Source of the DNA: Pezicula radicicola
Lineage: Eukaryota > Ascomycota > Leotiomycetes > Helotiales > Dermateaceae
Assembly: GCA_003008705.1 (NCBI GenBank)
Contig: PDUO01000009.1
Span: 1,054,001-1,118,000 of the forward strand
Reading direction: 5' to 3'
DNA length: 64,000 nt
Positions 46,496-57,825 of the stretch are shown here, piece by piece (positions within the stretch are counted from its first letter, which is position 1; each line of letters starts with the position of its first letter). The position numbers were made by a program, and so were the translations under genes. The notes below the pieces were generated by a model, which searched no databases, was not told the origin of the DNA, and saw only the letters and a program-made list of their open reading frames with translations.

Positions 46496-47764
46496 CTACT
46501 CCATTCCCTCCATTAGCTCTACGCGATCGAGAATCATTCCTTTCCGACCAATCCATTCTCGTAAGGTATCCCAATCTCCTCCCTCTTCTTCGCCACGTCT
46601 CCAGCTTTCACGAAAGCCCCAAGACACAGCAATCCTATCAATGGCTGCTCTCTCCTCTTCCCGCAACCAGCGATCCCTTAGGGGCATTCCCGGCGCCCAG
46701 GTCACGCGTTCCATCTGGTCATTCGCAGTCGATAAAGCGACTACTCCAATACAGGCAGTAAAGCCCATGTACGATAACAGACCGGCAAACGCAACATTAG
46801 TAGCCATTGCTGTGTCCATTGTCGTTTGAAACAGTGCCAGCTTCGAGGCAACAGAGTATGCGGCAACCGGGGCAACTAAAGCAGCCGTACCTGGAAGTAA
46901 TGCTCTTCGGACCAATTTTGCACGATGAAATGCCTTTGTAGTATACGTTGTCTCAATTATATCAATAGTGACGCCCAATTGTCGAGCATCGATTGCTGTC
47001 TGCAGAGCTCGATTTGCAACGTCAGCAGGAACTGCATTGGCAACTTTATTAGGATTTTGTTTTGTATACCGAACAGGCGATGTCCCTTCTACGGGTGCTG
47101 GCTTGTTCGCATAGAGGTCGAGAACTTCTGGGAAGGTCTCCGGCTTTCCCAAGCATGATTGAACCTCAACGTACGCCTTTAGGATTTCTGGCGTAATGAA
47201 TACCGGAGGATGCTTTACCACAGAGTAGACCAGATCTGATAACTCATCGATACTTTTTTGAAGATCAGGGGTTATCTTCTGGGGCCGGACTTTCTTCGTG
47301 TTCGAGTTGACTAAGGACAATAAAGCAGATGTAGCAGTTCCATCCGTATTCTCAACAACGGGTCTTGTTGACTCTTCAACCAGATCGCCAGCCACCTTTC
47401 CACAGATATCCAATGTCCTTAAGACTACCAACTCTGACGGTGCTCCCTTCAGCGAAAGTATTATATCGCAAGCTTTCTTTGCATCTTCCACACCCTTGAC
47501 TAGCTGTGCGTCGCTCCCGTGCATAAGAGTGATCTTTGGTGCTCCTGGGCTCTGAGTTGAGACATTGCTTTCTTTGGCTGGTGACTGACTGCTTCTGGCT
47601 GCCCTGTTCTTCTGCACATATAATCGACCATGGGAGCTAAATGTCCTTGTAATATTAATAGCTTTGGGCGCTTGATGCGATTGCCTCGCAAGAGATCGTG
47701 GCGCTGTTATGAGTTCGCAAAGCTGACATATCTCTCCGCGGGGACGAAAGGCTCGTCGAGACAT
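46496..47764 (-). CDS. Conserved fungal mitochondrial membrane protein
   Basis: A single exon encodes 422 residues. The N-terminus MSRRAFRPRGEICQLCELIT is Arg-rich and acid-poor and, with the following Arg/Ser/Lys-rich 60 residues, fits a mitochondrial targeting sequence. The middle is soluble and helical. Two hydrophobic helices lie near 285-310 (LLPGTAALVAPVAAYSVASK) and 320-345 (NVAFAGLLSYMGFTACIGVV). A distinctive charged C-terminus follows (VTWAPGMPLRDRWLREEERA, WRRGEEEGGDWDTLREWIG). I believe this C-terminal block is conserved in filamentous fungi, but no function is known to me. Divergent from the verprolin gene. Confidence 0.8.
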   Translation of the reverse strand: MSRRAFRPRGEICQLCELITAPRSLARQSHQAPKAINITRTFSSHGRLYVQKNRAARSSQSPAKESNVSTQSPGAPKITLMHGSDAQLVKGVEDAKKACDIILSLKGAPSELVVLRTLDICGKVAGDLVEESTRPVVENTDGTATSALLSLVNSNTKKVRPQKITPDLQKSIDELSDLVYSVVKHPPVFITPEILKAYVEVQSCLGKPETFPEVLDLYANKPAPVEGTSPVRYTKQNPNKVANAVPADVANRALQTAIDARQLGVTIDIIETTYTTKAFHRAKLVRRALLPGTAALVAPVAAYSVASKLALFQTTMDTAMATNVAFAGLLSYMGFTACIGVVALSTANDQMERVTWAPGMPLRDRWLREEERAAIDRIAVSWGFRESWRRGEEEGGDWDTLREWIGRKGMILDRVELMEGME

Positions 47765-48159
47765 TTGTGGGATTAGAATTGGAGAACGGGTTGAGGTTCA
47801 ATTGCTGGAATATGTAGAGTTGATGTTGAAATGGACGTTGCTCCAGACCCCTGTCTGTCAAGTGCAGGGCCGACTAAATTTGAGGCTGATTCATGTGGCG
47901 CTCAAAGGCTGAAGGCCCACCGCTCGCGCTTCAGGCATCGATGTTGCTAAACTTGCTACAACACGTACATGCAGTAACGTAACTCCACACCCAAAAGACA
48001 CTTTCTGTTGTCCAATCCGGGAAACACCTAATTCTTGATCCCTCTCAAGTTTCCCTTCATGTCTCAATAAACCACCCATTCAACGTGTGACGCAGACCCC
48101 ATCCCCAAGTTCTTCTCGACAACGACTATTCTACCCCAGAGCTCCTCGAAGTCACCATC
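47765..48159. promoter_or_regulatory. Divergent promoter, mitochondrial protein / verprolin
   Basis: The 395 bp between start codons hold both promoters. No site was recognised. Confidence 0.45.
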
Positions 48160-49609
48160 ATGCCACCACCACCTCCCCCTCCACCGCCGCCTCCTATGAT
48201 GGGGGGACCTCCTCCACCTCCTCCGCCCCCAGGAGGTGCTCTTTCTTCGAGGCCACCGCCCGGAGTAAACAGGGTAAAAGCACCTGCCGTCGTAGCTATG
48301 CCCTATTCGTCATGGGCTTATTGCAAGTTTTTATACTGTAGCTAACCGTCCACTAGGGAGCTCTCCTTACCGATATTACCAAAGGCAAAGCGCTCAAGAA
48401 AGCAGTGACAAACGACCGATCAGCGCCGATAGTTGGAAAGGTTTCGGGAGGATCAAGTCCAGCACCATTAGCAGGAGCACCAGCTGTGCCAGGAATGGCT
48501 CCACGACCCCCGGGAGGACTCGCGCCACCAGTGCCCGGAGGAGGAAACAGAGCTCGGAGTAATAGTGATCAGGGTTCACGAGATTCTGGCGCAACTGGGG
48601 TAGAAGCTCCCCCACAGTTAGGAGGACTATTCGCCGGGGGGATGCCCAAGCTGAAGAAACGTGGAGGAGGTGTTGATACTGGAGGTATGTTGCATGGCTT
48701 TACACTACGGTCTAGAAGGCTGACACTGTTGCAGCAAACCGGGATTCATCATATACTTCAGACCCGGAATCGTCACGAAATACCGTAGGCTCTGCTCCTA
48801 AACCGCCTGGCATGGCCGCTCCAAAACCACCTCCTGGCGCAGCTCCTCCGCTTCCTGGAAACCGGCCAGGCGCTCTATCTAATGCCAGTACCTCTGCTTT
48901 TGTGCCGTCGGTTGCGAATCTGCGAAAGACGCCACTCAATAGTGCCCAGCGGCCTGCCTCTTCAGCTTCTATGAGAGGACCTCCTCCACCAATTGGCAAG
49001 AAACCTCCACCACCACCTGGGCTTCGTAAGCCTTCCTCGATGATGCCTTTAGCAGCACCACCACCGCCTTCAAGTTCCGCACCCGCCCCTCCAGCTCCTC
49101 CACCACCCCCACCTTCAGCAGCCCCACGACCCCCAATCAGCGGACCGAGCCGTTCACAACCTCCTCCACCACCGCCGACGTCTCCCCCTTCGACGAATGG
49201 TAGCGCCCAAAGTCTTGCCATGCAAGCAGCAATTCGTGCAGCCGGACAAGCATCTCCTGCTGCAGCTCCACCGCCTCCTCCCCCAAATGGGCCTCCGTCA
49301 GCCCCGTCATCCAGTGTACCTGCACTACCATTTGCCCCACCTCCACCAGTTGCTAGGAGCCAGACACAGATGTCTGTAAGGTCAATGCTAGACCCAAGCT
49401 CATATACGTTGTCCTCGAACGGATCGTTACCTAAAAGCCCTAGTCCTCACAGAAACTCCAACTCAACCCGGGTGGTGATAAACGACAACCGGTGGAAGTT
49501 TCAAGATGAGAGTGCATTACCTAAACCAAGAGATTTTGTGGGAGGATCCAAAAAGTATCGCGCCGGGCGTGGTAGTAGTGTACCACTCGATCTGAGTGCA
49601 TTTCAATGA
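48160..49609 (+). CDS. VRP1: Verprolin (WIP homologue)
   Basis: Exons 48160-48273, 48357-48684 and 48735-49609 give 438 residues. Verprolin binds actin monomers and the WASP homologue Las17 at cortical patches, supporting endocytosis and polarised growth. It opens with a poly-proline run, then a WH2 actin-binding motif formed across the first splice (NRGALLTDITKGKALKKAVT, about 37-56). The rest is proline-rich with many PPPPP blocks (profilin and SH3 ligands). The C-terminus holds the WASP-binding type sequence RWKFQDESALPKPRDF and ends KYRAGRGSSVPLDLSAF. Introns of 83 and 50 nt. Confidence 0.93.
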
Positions 49610-50460
49610 TGTCTAGAAGTGCTTGGCTACTGAGCCGGATTGCTCAAGCCCGGTCGCTGATTTAAGCGGCGAAGGTGTTGAACTCCTTAACTTGGTTTAT
49701 CAACTTGCAGCGTTCAGCGTTAGTTTGGGGCGTTATAGCGGACGGGAATGGACATTATGGGTGGACGACAGCATCAAGTTTGTGGGTTGGAGTACTTGGG
49801 CGGTATCATAAAATGATACGTCTTGGGTTAGGTCATGCATTCCGGGAAGAGCGAGGGATAGAGAGCTCGCAAACGGCCCACGAGCTGGCCAAAAACGACA
49901 ATGTACTTATTGCTTTGTAGAAGCCTATATGGCCTACAATGAAAATCATGGTACGCTCTGTTCAGATCAATGAACGACTCGACACCTTGATCATCAAAGT
50001 AGTTGAGGTTAATCAAGCAATGTAGATTGAGATTTGAAAATGCCTTCCAGATGATTTTGCCCGTGAAAACTTCTGCTAATAATGAATTTCCAACACACAA
50101 GTGACCGATGCATCCCCACACCGATGTGAAAGAAAGAGAAAAGAAAAAAAAAATCCCCCCGACGCCGTTAAAGTCAGTAAGAGAGATCCTTCATCGCATC
50201 CTGCATTTTGCATGGGTATGAGTTTCAACTCTCAGCTCCCTAATCAGGCTTAGCTCACCGGGCTCGTGCGCAGCTCTCATCATCGCCAAAAAGGACACCT
50301 GGAAGCTTACCGGAACCGATCTTTGTCCTCGTCTTTGTTTAAACCCGACCCTCCTTCAACTTGCTATTTTTACGTCCTGTTTCTGTGCTGATCAAGAACT
50401 CCTTTCAATACGCCTCGAAAGTTTTGAGTGAATTGGTGCCTTGCCAGCAGGACTGCGACA
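49610..50460. other. Intergenic, verprolin to ERV29
   Basis: The 0.85 kb hold the verprolin 3' UTR and the ERV29 promoter, including an A-rich run (50133-50152). No further gene was seen. Confidence 0.45.
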
Positions 50461-51590
<1,130 letters not shown>

Positions 51591-52368
51591 TTTGCTGGAG
51601 AGGAGAGACAGTACAAGATGAGACATTTTGGGAAAGCAAAAATGGGAGTTGTGTGCATTAGGCGGAGTTCATCTTGATAACGAAACGAAGAGGACCATTT
51701 TGGTCCTGGAGGAATGGTATGGCTGAGGGTTAGCCTCAAAGCGTAACATTATCAAATGTATAAAGTCAAATCTGTCTCTGGTATGTGCAATTTGTCAGGG
51801 GAATTTACGTGGGACGAAAAGTGGGAATGCCGACTTTGGCCGAGTCATCCTTCAGCGAGAAAGTGAAAAGTGAAATCTGTCAAGTTCGTACTGCTTGGTA
51901 CATACAGTACAGTACAAGACTTAAATCATCAGACGTCAGTCTCACTAATCAGCTAGCTACTGTACCCGGAGGAGGCGAGGGGGGCCGCATCTGTAGCATG
52001 ATAACATCCCAGCATAAAATATTAAATCAACAAAGAAAGGATCAACTCCAAGCCACAACCGCCTGCATAAGCTCAGGAGTGATCCTAGCAAGCGGCCATT
52101 TTAGGATCCGCAAACTAACGCCAAAACACTTCTCACGGGATTTATGCAAATAGACCTCTCTCAACATGTTAGCGCATCCTCCAAGGAACACCTTATGCAG
52201 CTTCCCAGCTCCTGACATTTGCGAGTTGAGGATATACTTTGCTGTGTGAAAGAGTGCGGAATTGAACGGCTTGGCGTGGTGGGGTCATGTTATTCGACCT
52301 CTAAGATTGATTGGGAGACATAAGAATTGCTCAAGAAATCTCGATAATCTCGTTGGCTAGGGCAAAAG
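51591..52368. other. Intergenic upstream of the HeLo gene
   Basis: The 0.78 kb hold the ERV29 3' UTR and the HeLo gene promoter. A frame at 51785-52153 has no recognisable similarity. Confidence 0.45.
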
Positions 52369-54054
52369 ATGGCCGAGGTTCTGGGCACGGCACTTGGTCT
52401 TGTCGGGGCTGTGGGAGTCCTGGGACAAATCTTCGACGGCTGTATAAAGGCATACGCTTTCTTCACCACAGCGGCTAACCTGGGGCGGGACAGTGAGCGT
52501 CTTGTGTGTAAAATCCGCATCGAGGAGATGCGGCTTATGGTCTGGGGGAGAGAATGGGGCGTTATGGAAGGGAGGTTGGAGGCTCATTTGAGGGCGGAAA
52601 GTGATCTTGGAAATGAACGGATGAGAGAGCTGGCGATTCAGATTCTGAGTGAGCTACATCGGACGATTACAGATTTCAATAAGTTGCAGGATCGGTATGG
52701 ATTAAGGGAGGAATCGGGTAGTCCTTTGTTAGGTGGTGACAAGGACTCGGTGTTAGAGAAGAGAAAGGTTGAGTCTCCTGCTTCCTCTGCTTCGAGTGTC
52801 ACTGGGAGGTTGAGAAATGAATTGCATCTAAGAGCCAAGTGGGTTATTGCCGATAAGGAGAAGTTTACTGTCCTTCTAAAAGACTTGAAGGATTATAATG
52901 ATGGTCTGGAACAATTATTTCCACCTGCGAGACTGGCTACTTTACAGAGGACGTGGCAGAATGAGCTTCTCGACAGTGCTTCTCGAGACATAGGGAAACT
53001 CAGTCTGCTTGAGACAGCATCAAGCGGTGTTTATCCCCTGTTGAATGCTTCAGCCAGCCTAAAGCAGCTACGAATCAACCTCGATTCCAAAGATATCAAG
53101 AAATTTAAGCAGACAGTGTCTCTAAAGATCCCCAGGACGAGTCTACAGATACAAGACAACGACACAAGAAGGAGCTTAGGGGCTTACCAGAACCCGTCAA
53201 CTTGCACTCTCGAAGATGTAGCCATAGAATGGGTAGAGTATGACAAAGAAGATCTCGATGGGAGAGTCAACCATATAAGAAGAATCGATGATCTAGCACG
53301 CATGATTCATTCCGCCTCCGCGAGACATCCAGATCTTCATACCCTAGACTGTCTAGGTTACACAGACGAGACCAGTACTTCACGATACGGACTTATCTAT
53401 AAAGTCCCATTTTCCTCGTCGTCCAACCTCAATGCTCTTATTAGTAGCCCAGACCTCAGAACTCCGGATTTAGGCGACCGCTTCAAATTAGCACATACTC
53501 TCTGCGTCGCTCTCTGGTCTCTCCATTCCCTTGACTGGCTTCACAAATCAGTGAGCAGTAGCAACATCCTCTTCTTTCCCTCCGCGTTCTCCACGTCCGC
53601 AACGAAGGCTACTGCAACAGCTGCTTCCATTCCAGACATATCAAAACCCTTCGTCCTAGGTTTCGATGCATCCCGCCCCTCCCATGAAATCGAAATGTCC
53701 ATAGCATCCCGTAATCCTACAGCCCTAGACCTTCATCGACACCCCTCTTCTCTAAACGGTATGTCCCGGAAGCCCTACTGCAAATGCTACGACATATACT
53801 CCCTCGGGCTCGTCCTCCTCGAGATAGGCCTCTGGAAAACCATACAAAAGTTTCACAGACCTCATTATTCGGCAGAGAAGTTTAGGGATAAAATTGTGTT
53901 GCCAGCTTTGGTGCCAGAATTAAATGGGAAGGTAGGGAGGGTTTATAGGGAGGTTGTAGAGAGGTGCTTGAATGCTAGGGAGGACTTGGGAGGGAGGGAA
54001 GCAGGGATCTTAATGGAGTTTGTGGTTGGGAGTTTGGAGGGTTTGAGGGTTTAA
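52369..54054 (+). CDS. HeLo-domain protein with C-terminal pseudokinase-like domain
   Basis: An intronless frame of 561 residues. The first 210 or so form a HeLo (HET-S/prion-inhibition) domain: EVLGTALGLVGAVGVLGQIF, GCIKAYAFFTTAANLGRDSE and RIEEMRLMVWGREWGV. HeLo domains are four-helix membrane-attacking cell-death effectors in fungi. Residues about 280-560 look like a protein kinase fold: the catalytic-loop position reads LHKSVSSSNILF (391-402, canonical HRDLKPSN, Asp missing) and the metal-binding site reads VLGFDASRP (429-437, not DFG). The following YDIYSLGLVLLEIGLW (474-489) is well kept. Hence a probable pseudokinase. No amyloid signalling motif was seen at either end. Function in regulated death or incompatibility is inferred. 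Confidence 0.85.
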   Translation: MAEVLGTALGLVGAVGVLGQIFDGCIKAYAFFTTAANLGRDSERLVCKIRIEEMRLMVWGREWGVMEGRLEAHLRAESDLGNERMRELAIQILSELHRTITDFNKLQDRYGLREESGSPLLGGDKDSVLEKRKVESPASSASSVTGRLRNELHLRAKWVIADKEKFTVLLKDLKDYNDGLEQLFPPARLATLQRTWQNELLDSASRDIGKLSLLETASSGVYPLLNASASLKQLRINLDSKDIKKFKQTVSLKIPRTSLQIQDNDTRRSLGAYQNPSTCTLEDVAIEWVEYDKEDLDGRVNHIRRIDDLARMIHSASARHPDLHTLDCLGYTDETSTSRYGLIYKVPFSSSSNLNALISSPDLRTPDLGDRFKLAHTLCVALWSLHSLDWLHKSVSSSNILFFPSAFSTSATKATATAASIPDISKPFVLGFDASRPSHEIEMSIASRNPTALDLHRHPSSLNGMSRKPYCKCYDIYSLGLVLLEIGLWKTIQKFHRPHYSAEKFRDKIVLPALVPELNGKVGRVYREVVERCLNAREDLGGREAGILMEFVVGSLEGLRV

Positions 54055-54170
54055 TATATAGTATTTAGTAAAAGACTACCAGCTAAGTTTGGGCTACAAG
54101 AGTATTGCCCATATCATGACACCTCTCAAAAACCACCTATATACCTACACCAAACATCCATTCCCACACT

Positions 54171-54617
54171 TTACTTAGGAAGAAGAGGAGTCTCAACATT
54201 ATCCACAGTTCTAATTCTCTTCTTCTTCAACCACCCCCTTTCCACATCATCTTCATTCCCAATGTCATTCCCCCTCTTGAAATCCCCCTTTACTATCACC
54301 TTTCTCGAGTTACTCTTAACCGAACAACACCAAAAACTCCGAATACAGATAAAAAGAATAAAGAGCAAAATCCCGAACAAATATCCATAGAGCGTTGTAC
54401 CAAGAACCTCAAATATCTCACTATTGCCCTTAACTATATCCGAACTGCCAAGATTAATATCAGTGCTCATGCTATTATCACCCATCTTTGAAATAATGAT
54501 TTCAACCGTACGTATATAATCATTATCGGTAGCTCTGGCGTTCGAGGAATCGATTTCAATTGTGTTATTTGAAGGTCCGATTTTGATAACTGTATTTGAG
54601 GAGGTAATTATTTCCAT
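54171..54617 (-). CDS. Single-pass membrane protein with decapeptide repeat
   Basis: The first ATG gives 148 residues. One hydrophobic segment lies at about 72-95 (LGTTLYGYLFGILLFILFIC), followed by a basic cytosolic-type tail. The N-terminal part is made of 10-residue repeats such as NIMEIITSSN and TVIKIGPSNN. The repeat continues upstream of the ATG in the same open frame (NTVLEIHSSN, then TIEFETSTT), to a stop near 54740. So the true start is probably in an upstream exon, or a frameshift separates it from the ATG at about 54715. It lies convergently 117 bp from the HeLo gene. No known family was recognised. Confidence 0.45.
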   Translation of the reverse strand: MEIITSSNTVIKIGPSNNTIEIDSSNARATDNDYIRTVEIIISKMGDNSMSTDINLGSSDIVKGNSEIFEVLGTTLYGYLFGILLFILFICIRSFWCCSVKSNSRKVIVKGDFKRGNDIGNEDDVERGWLKKKRIRTVDNVETPLLPK

Positions 54618-54690
54618 GATATTATTTGAGGAATGGATTTCAAGGACTGTATTGGTGTTGATAGTAGTTGAGGTTTCAAATTCGATTGTT
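54540..54690 (-). repeat. 30-bp coding minisatellite (decapeptide repeat)
   Basis: About four to five diverged 30-bp units, each coding for a hydrophobic-polar alternating strand ending in Ser-Ser-Asn, e.g. NTVLEIHSSN, NIMEIITSSN and TVIKIGPSNN. The alternation suggests beta structure. Confidence 0.65.
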
Positions 54691-55165
54691 GTTTTGCTGT
54701 TTTGGGGTGATGGGCGCCATTTTGTTGGTCTATGGTTATCTGTCTATCTGTTGGAGGTTATATTTTGTATGATTTATTTATTTAGGATAAGTATCTGTGG
54801 ATATGAGTCACGGGGGTTTTTCTTTTGAGCAGCTAGGTCATGGTGTGGCTCCGTTGTCTATTTAAAGTCTTAAGTAGTTGACTAGTGAGTCAGTGTCACT
54901 GCCTTAGTTCTCGCAAAACCAATTGCCCTCATTATTTATAGTTTCTAAAGTCTACCATATAAATATACTCTACTTTCTAGCCTTCACGTTTTTCGTTGCT
55001 TTGTACAGTTCTGTAGATCTTCCAAATTAGGAAAGAGCAACCAGCTTCATTCAGGGCATAGGTACACAACAAGAATAACCTTCCAGTAACTCACAAAACT
55101 AGACACTTCCTCACACTTCCCTACACGCCCACAGAGAAAAACAAAGCCATCCATGAATCCCAATC
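54691..55165. other. Intergenic between divergent orphan genes
   Basis: About 475 bp, AT-rich. It may contain a missing 5' exon of the repeat protein gene; no clear one was identified. Confidence 0.4.
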
Positions 55166-55885
55166 ATGACAGGACCAACAAGACCAAGACAGGATCATCC
55201 TGTCCCTACACCAGCACCACTAACGCCAACCGCAGCAGAAGAAATATCCAGCCTACGAAAGAATAGCCAAGAGTTTACATCACCAAAGCTCCCCAAATTC
55301 AAATGTCAGCAAAACACATTTTCATTTTCTCCCCCTTTAAAAAACTTCCCTAAGGTACCTAACCAAAAGGAAATAGCTAATATATTCTCATCTCCAACAG
55401 CCTCTACACTACCAAGAATCAGACTCCACCCCAGCAAAGGCTCATGCTCAGCCAAATACTTGAAACGGCTGTACATCTTATACATACCACGCCCAACAGC
55501 CGCCGAGGACCGTAATATAATCAATAAATACAAAGCACCCATCAAACAACGATGTATATCCAAATCCAAAAACACCAAAAATAAACTCCCCACTGGGCCC
55601 AAAGCAACACCACTCACCAACCCCCTACACAACCCAAGAAAACATCAAAATCAAACACCACGATATCAACAATACCAACCATCAAAAGTACAAGAATCTC
55701 ATGAATGGGACATCGATTCAGACGAAGACGACACAGTAAACCCACAAGCAACATGCTCAGATTTCATCGTAGGCGAGTTGGCCCAACTCCATCCAGCGTC
55801 TACGGATCAAGTATTGAGATGGGCGGCGATCAGTGGGACAGTTCCTAGGGAGCTGTGTGGTGAGGAGGATTCTGATGACGAATGA
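55166..55885 (+). CDS. Hypothetical basic protein with acidic tail
   Basis: An intronless frame of 239 residues, unrecognised. It is Pro/Lys/Ser/Thr-rich for about 180 residues and probably mostly disordered. A compact C-terminal portion reads TCSDFIVGELAQLHPASTDQ and VLRWAAISGTVPRELCGEE and ends in an acidic run. The base composition is unusually rich in A and C on this strand, unlike the neighbours. Likely lineage-specific; could also be a chance long frame. Confidence 0.45.
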   Translation: MTGPTRPRQDHPVPTPAPLTPTAAEEISSLRKNSQEFTSPKLPKFKCQQNTFSFSPPLKNFPKVPNQKEIANIFSSPTASTLPRIRLHPSKGSCSAKYLKRLYILYIPRPTAAEDRNIINKYKAPIKQRCISKSKNTKNKLPTGPKATPLTNPLHNPRKHQNQTPRYQQYQPSKVQESHEWDIDSDEDDTVNPQATCSDFIVGELAQLHPASTDQVLRWAAISGTVPRELCGEEDSDDE

Positions 55886-56597
55886 ATGAATGGGGAAGGT
55901 TTCACTTGATTCTTGTACTCGGATCCTTGAAAGTTTACCGATAGAGCATTGTATTGGCGTCGAGATTCAAGCAGAAGTTCGATGGAGTAGCTGACAGTGG
56001 TGTATGGTGGAACTGTTGCGCTTGTTAAGTCAGCATAATTGTAAAATATATCAGAGGCTAAGCAGGGAAGCAACAGGTTACAGGTTTTTTTTGTGTAAAT
56101 AGAGGATAATGAACAAAGTTTTAACGAATCATTACACACTTTCGTCACTGACAAGAAACAAGAACGAAAGGATGAATATGCAATGCTTAGGGAATGTGCA
56201 ATATAAACTAACGTGTTCTATCAATCTGTCATCGAGGCTGCTTCAGGAAAATAAGGGTAGTGGCCACGATTGAAAGTTAGCGAAAATCATTTATTTAGAA
56301 GGGTTGGGATTGGAGTGGTTTTAGAGTAAATTATGAAATGAGAAAATAATTAATGCTAGGCATGGTGCAGTCTTGGGGATCTATGGGTCGCACATTCGTA
56401 CTGATAGTGCTGATGTGATGTAGTACTGTAGTCACTTTGAGCCACTAAACTATCTTGATGGTTCTGAATGGAACCCTGTTGAATTGGTGACTACCCAAGT
56501 TATGGATAAAACCGCCGCCCTCTGTAAGCACAATAAGGGCCTATCATGATGACGCACCTAAAAGATGCTTTACTCCGTGCTCTTCATCCAAACAACA
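55886..56597. other. Intergenic, convergent orphans
   Basis: The 0.7 kb show no gene, repeat or RNA that I can recognise. Confidence 0.45.
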
Positions 56598-57452
56598 CTA
56601 ACAAGTAATCCTTCTGTCGCCCCAACTAGAAACTCTCTCATTAGACCCCCTGCAAATTTCTCGAGCCTTGCTAGGCACAGAAGGTCTCAATTTACCCCCA
56701 TTAGTCAGGATAATCCTGTCGAATGCTCCGTCCATTCTATCAAATGCGCCATCCAAACCCAAGATATCTTGCCCGAGGCTGTCTCGCTCTTCAGGAATAG
56801 TCATGCCAACCACCGAATTGTGAACATGACGGTTTCCGATGAGACTAATATCGCCCGAAGAAAAGCGACGGTACGGCAGATCAGGAGGTGGCAGCCGGAC
56901 GGACAGCTCTGGCGTAGGTAGCTGCAGCGATGGAATACGATGAGCTAGAACAGGCGATGGTAGAACAGGAGGCGATGAATTACGTCTCTTAAAGATCCTG
57001 CGGAAGAACCTCTCGTCGGTTGTACCATCTGTACTTTTACTCATATCGGCATTCCTGCTGACCTTTTCTGGGCGTTGGCCTTCCAGATCCTGCTCTTCAT
57101 CCCTGATTGGCCGGCCTGCTCGATACGGCAGTGTAGTCCATTGTATTTTTCTGGAATGGTTTACCCCGTTCGGACTAAAGACCACGGGAGGTAATCTGTA
57201 ATTGCCACCTATCTGGCTCATAGGCTTCGTATATATTACAGCTAGTTTGCTTTTCTGCTCAAGCCGTCTGTTTCGGCCGCAGAGGTGAATAATCGCGAGA
57301 GCGATAGTACATGCTGTAGCGAGCGCAACAACAGCCAGAGATATATCGAGTGCTAGTCTTAGACCTTTGGCTTTCCTTACACACGCGACGTAGTTACTGT
57401 TAGTGGGAAGTAAGCCATTACATTTTTTCCTTAATGCAGTGGCTTCAGGCAT
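56598..57452 (-). CDS. Hypothetical single-pass membrane protein
   Basis: An intronless frame of 284 residues, unrecognised. A short N-terminal segment with Cys residues (KKCNGLL, YVACVRKAKG) precedes one TM helix at about 33-57 (LDISLAVVALATACTIALAI), then a basic stretch CGRNRRLEQKSK. The remainder is long, polar and Pro/Arg-rich and probably disordered, with a short duplication DGAFDRMDGAFDRI near residue 240. The topology suggests a short outside and a long cytosolic tail. Confidence 0.5.
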   Translation of the reverse strand: MPEATALRKKCNGLLPTNSNYVACVRKAKGLRLALDISLAVVALATACTIALAIIHLCGRNRRLEQKSKLAVIYTKPMSQIGGNYRLPPVVFSPNGVNHSRKIQWTTLPYRAGRPIRDEEQDLEGQRPEKVSRNADMSKSTDGTTDERFFRRIFKRRNSSPPVLPSPVLAHRIPSLQLPTPELSVRLPPPDLPYRRFSSGDISLIGNRHVHNSVVGMTIPEERDSLGQDILGLDGAFDRMDGAFDRIILTNGGKLRPSVPSKAREICRGSNERVSSWGDRRITC

Positions 57453-57825
57453 GTAATTATCACCATCGCGGCGAGCCCTGGGCGACGGACCTTTGGTGTG
57501 TGTAGCCGTCTGTGAGCTCCTCTGTTAGGTTGAGTGACTCGAAAAATATGTGGGATGGATACTCACAGTAGGGTCGAAGGGTTGTAAATTTGCAGTAGGC
57601 TGTGTGGTGTTGTTTGACTGGAACTAAATTAGTAGTAGCTCGAATACAACTTTCCTGGGTGACTACATACAGGATGTGAACGTTCCTCGAACGATTTCTT
57701 GTAACAGTTTTTGAACAACAGTCTACAGGAATTTGTAGGTATTTCTTCTCCCCATTTTAATAGCCTATCCAGGCTTGAAACCGCTCGTTTAGTTACAGTA
57801 ACTCAAGGTAGATATCGAGGAAGAC
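57453..57825. other. Intergenic, two tandem orphan genes
   Basis: About 370 bp between two minus-strand genes. No distinct feature was seen. Confidence 0.4.

Noticed and set aside
48712..49221. 169-residue minus-strand Gly-rich frame
   Set aside because: It is the shadow of the verprolin poly-proline codons.
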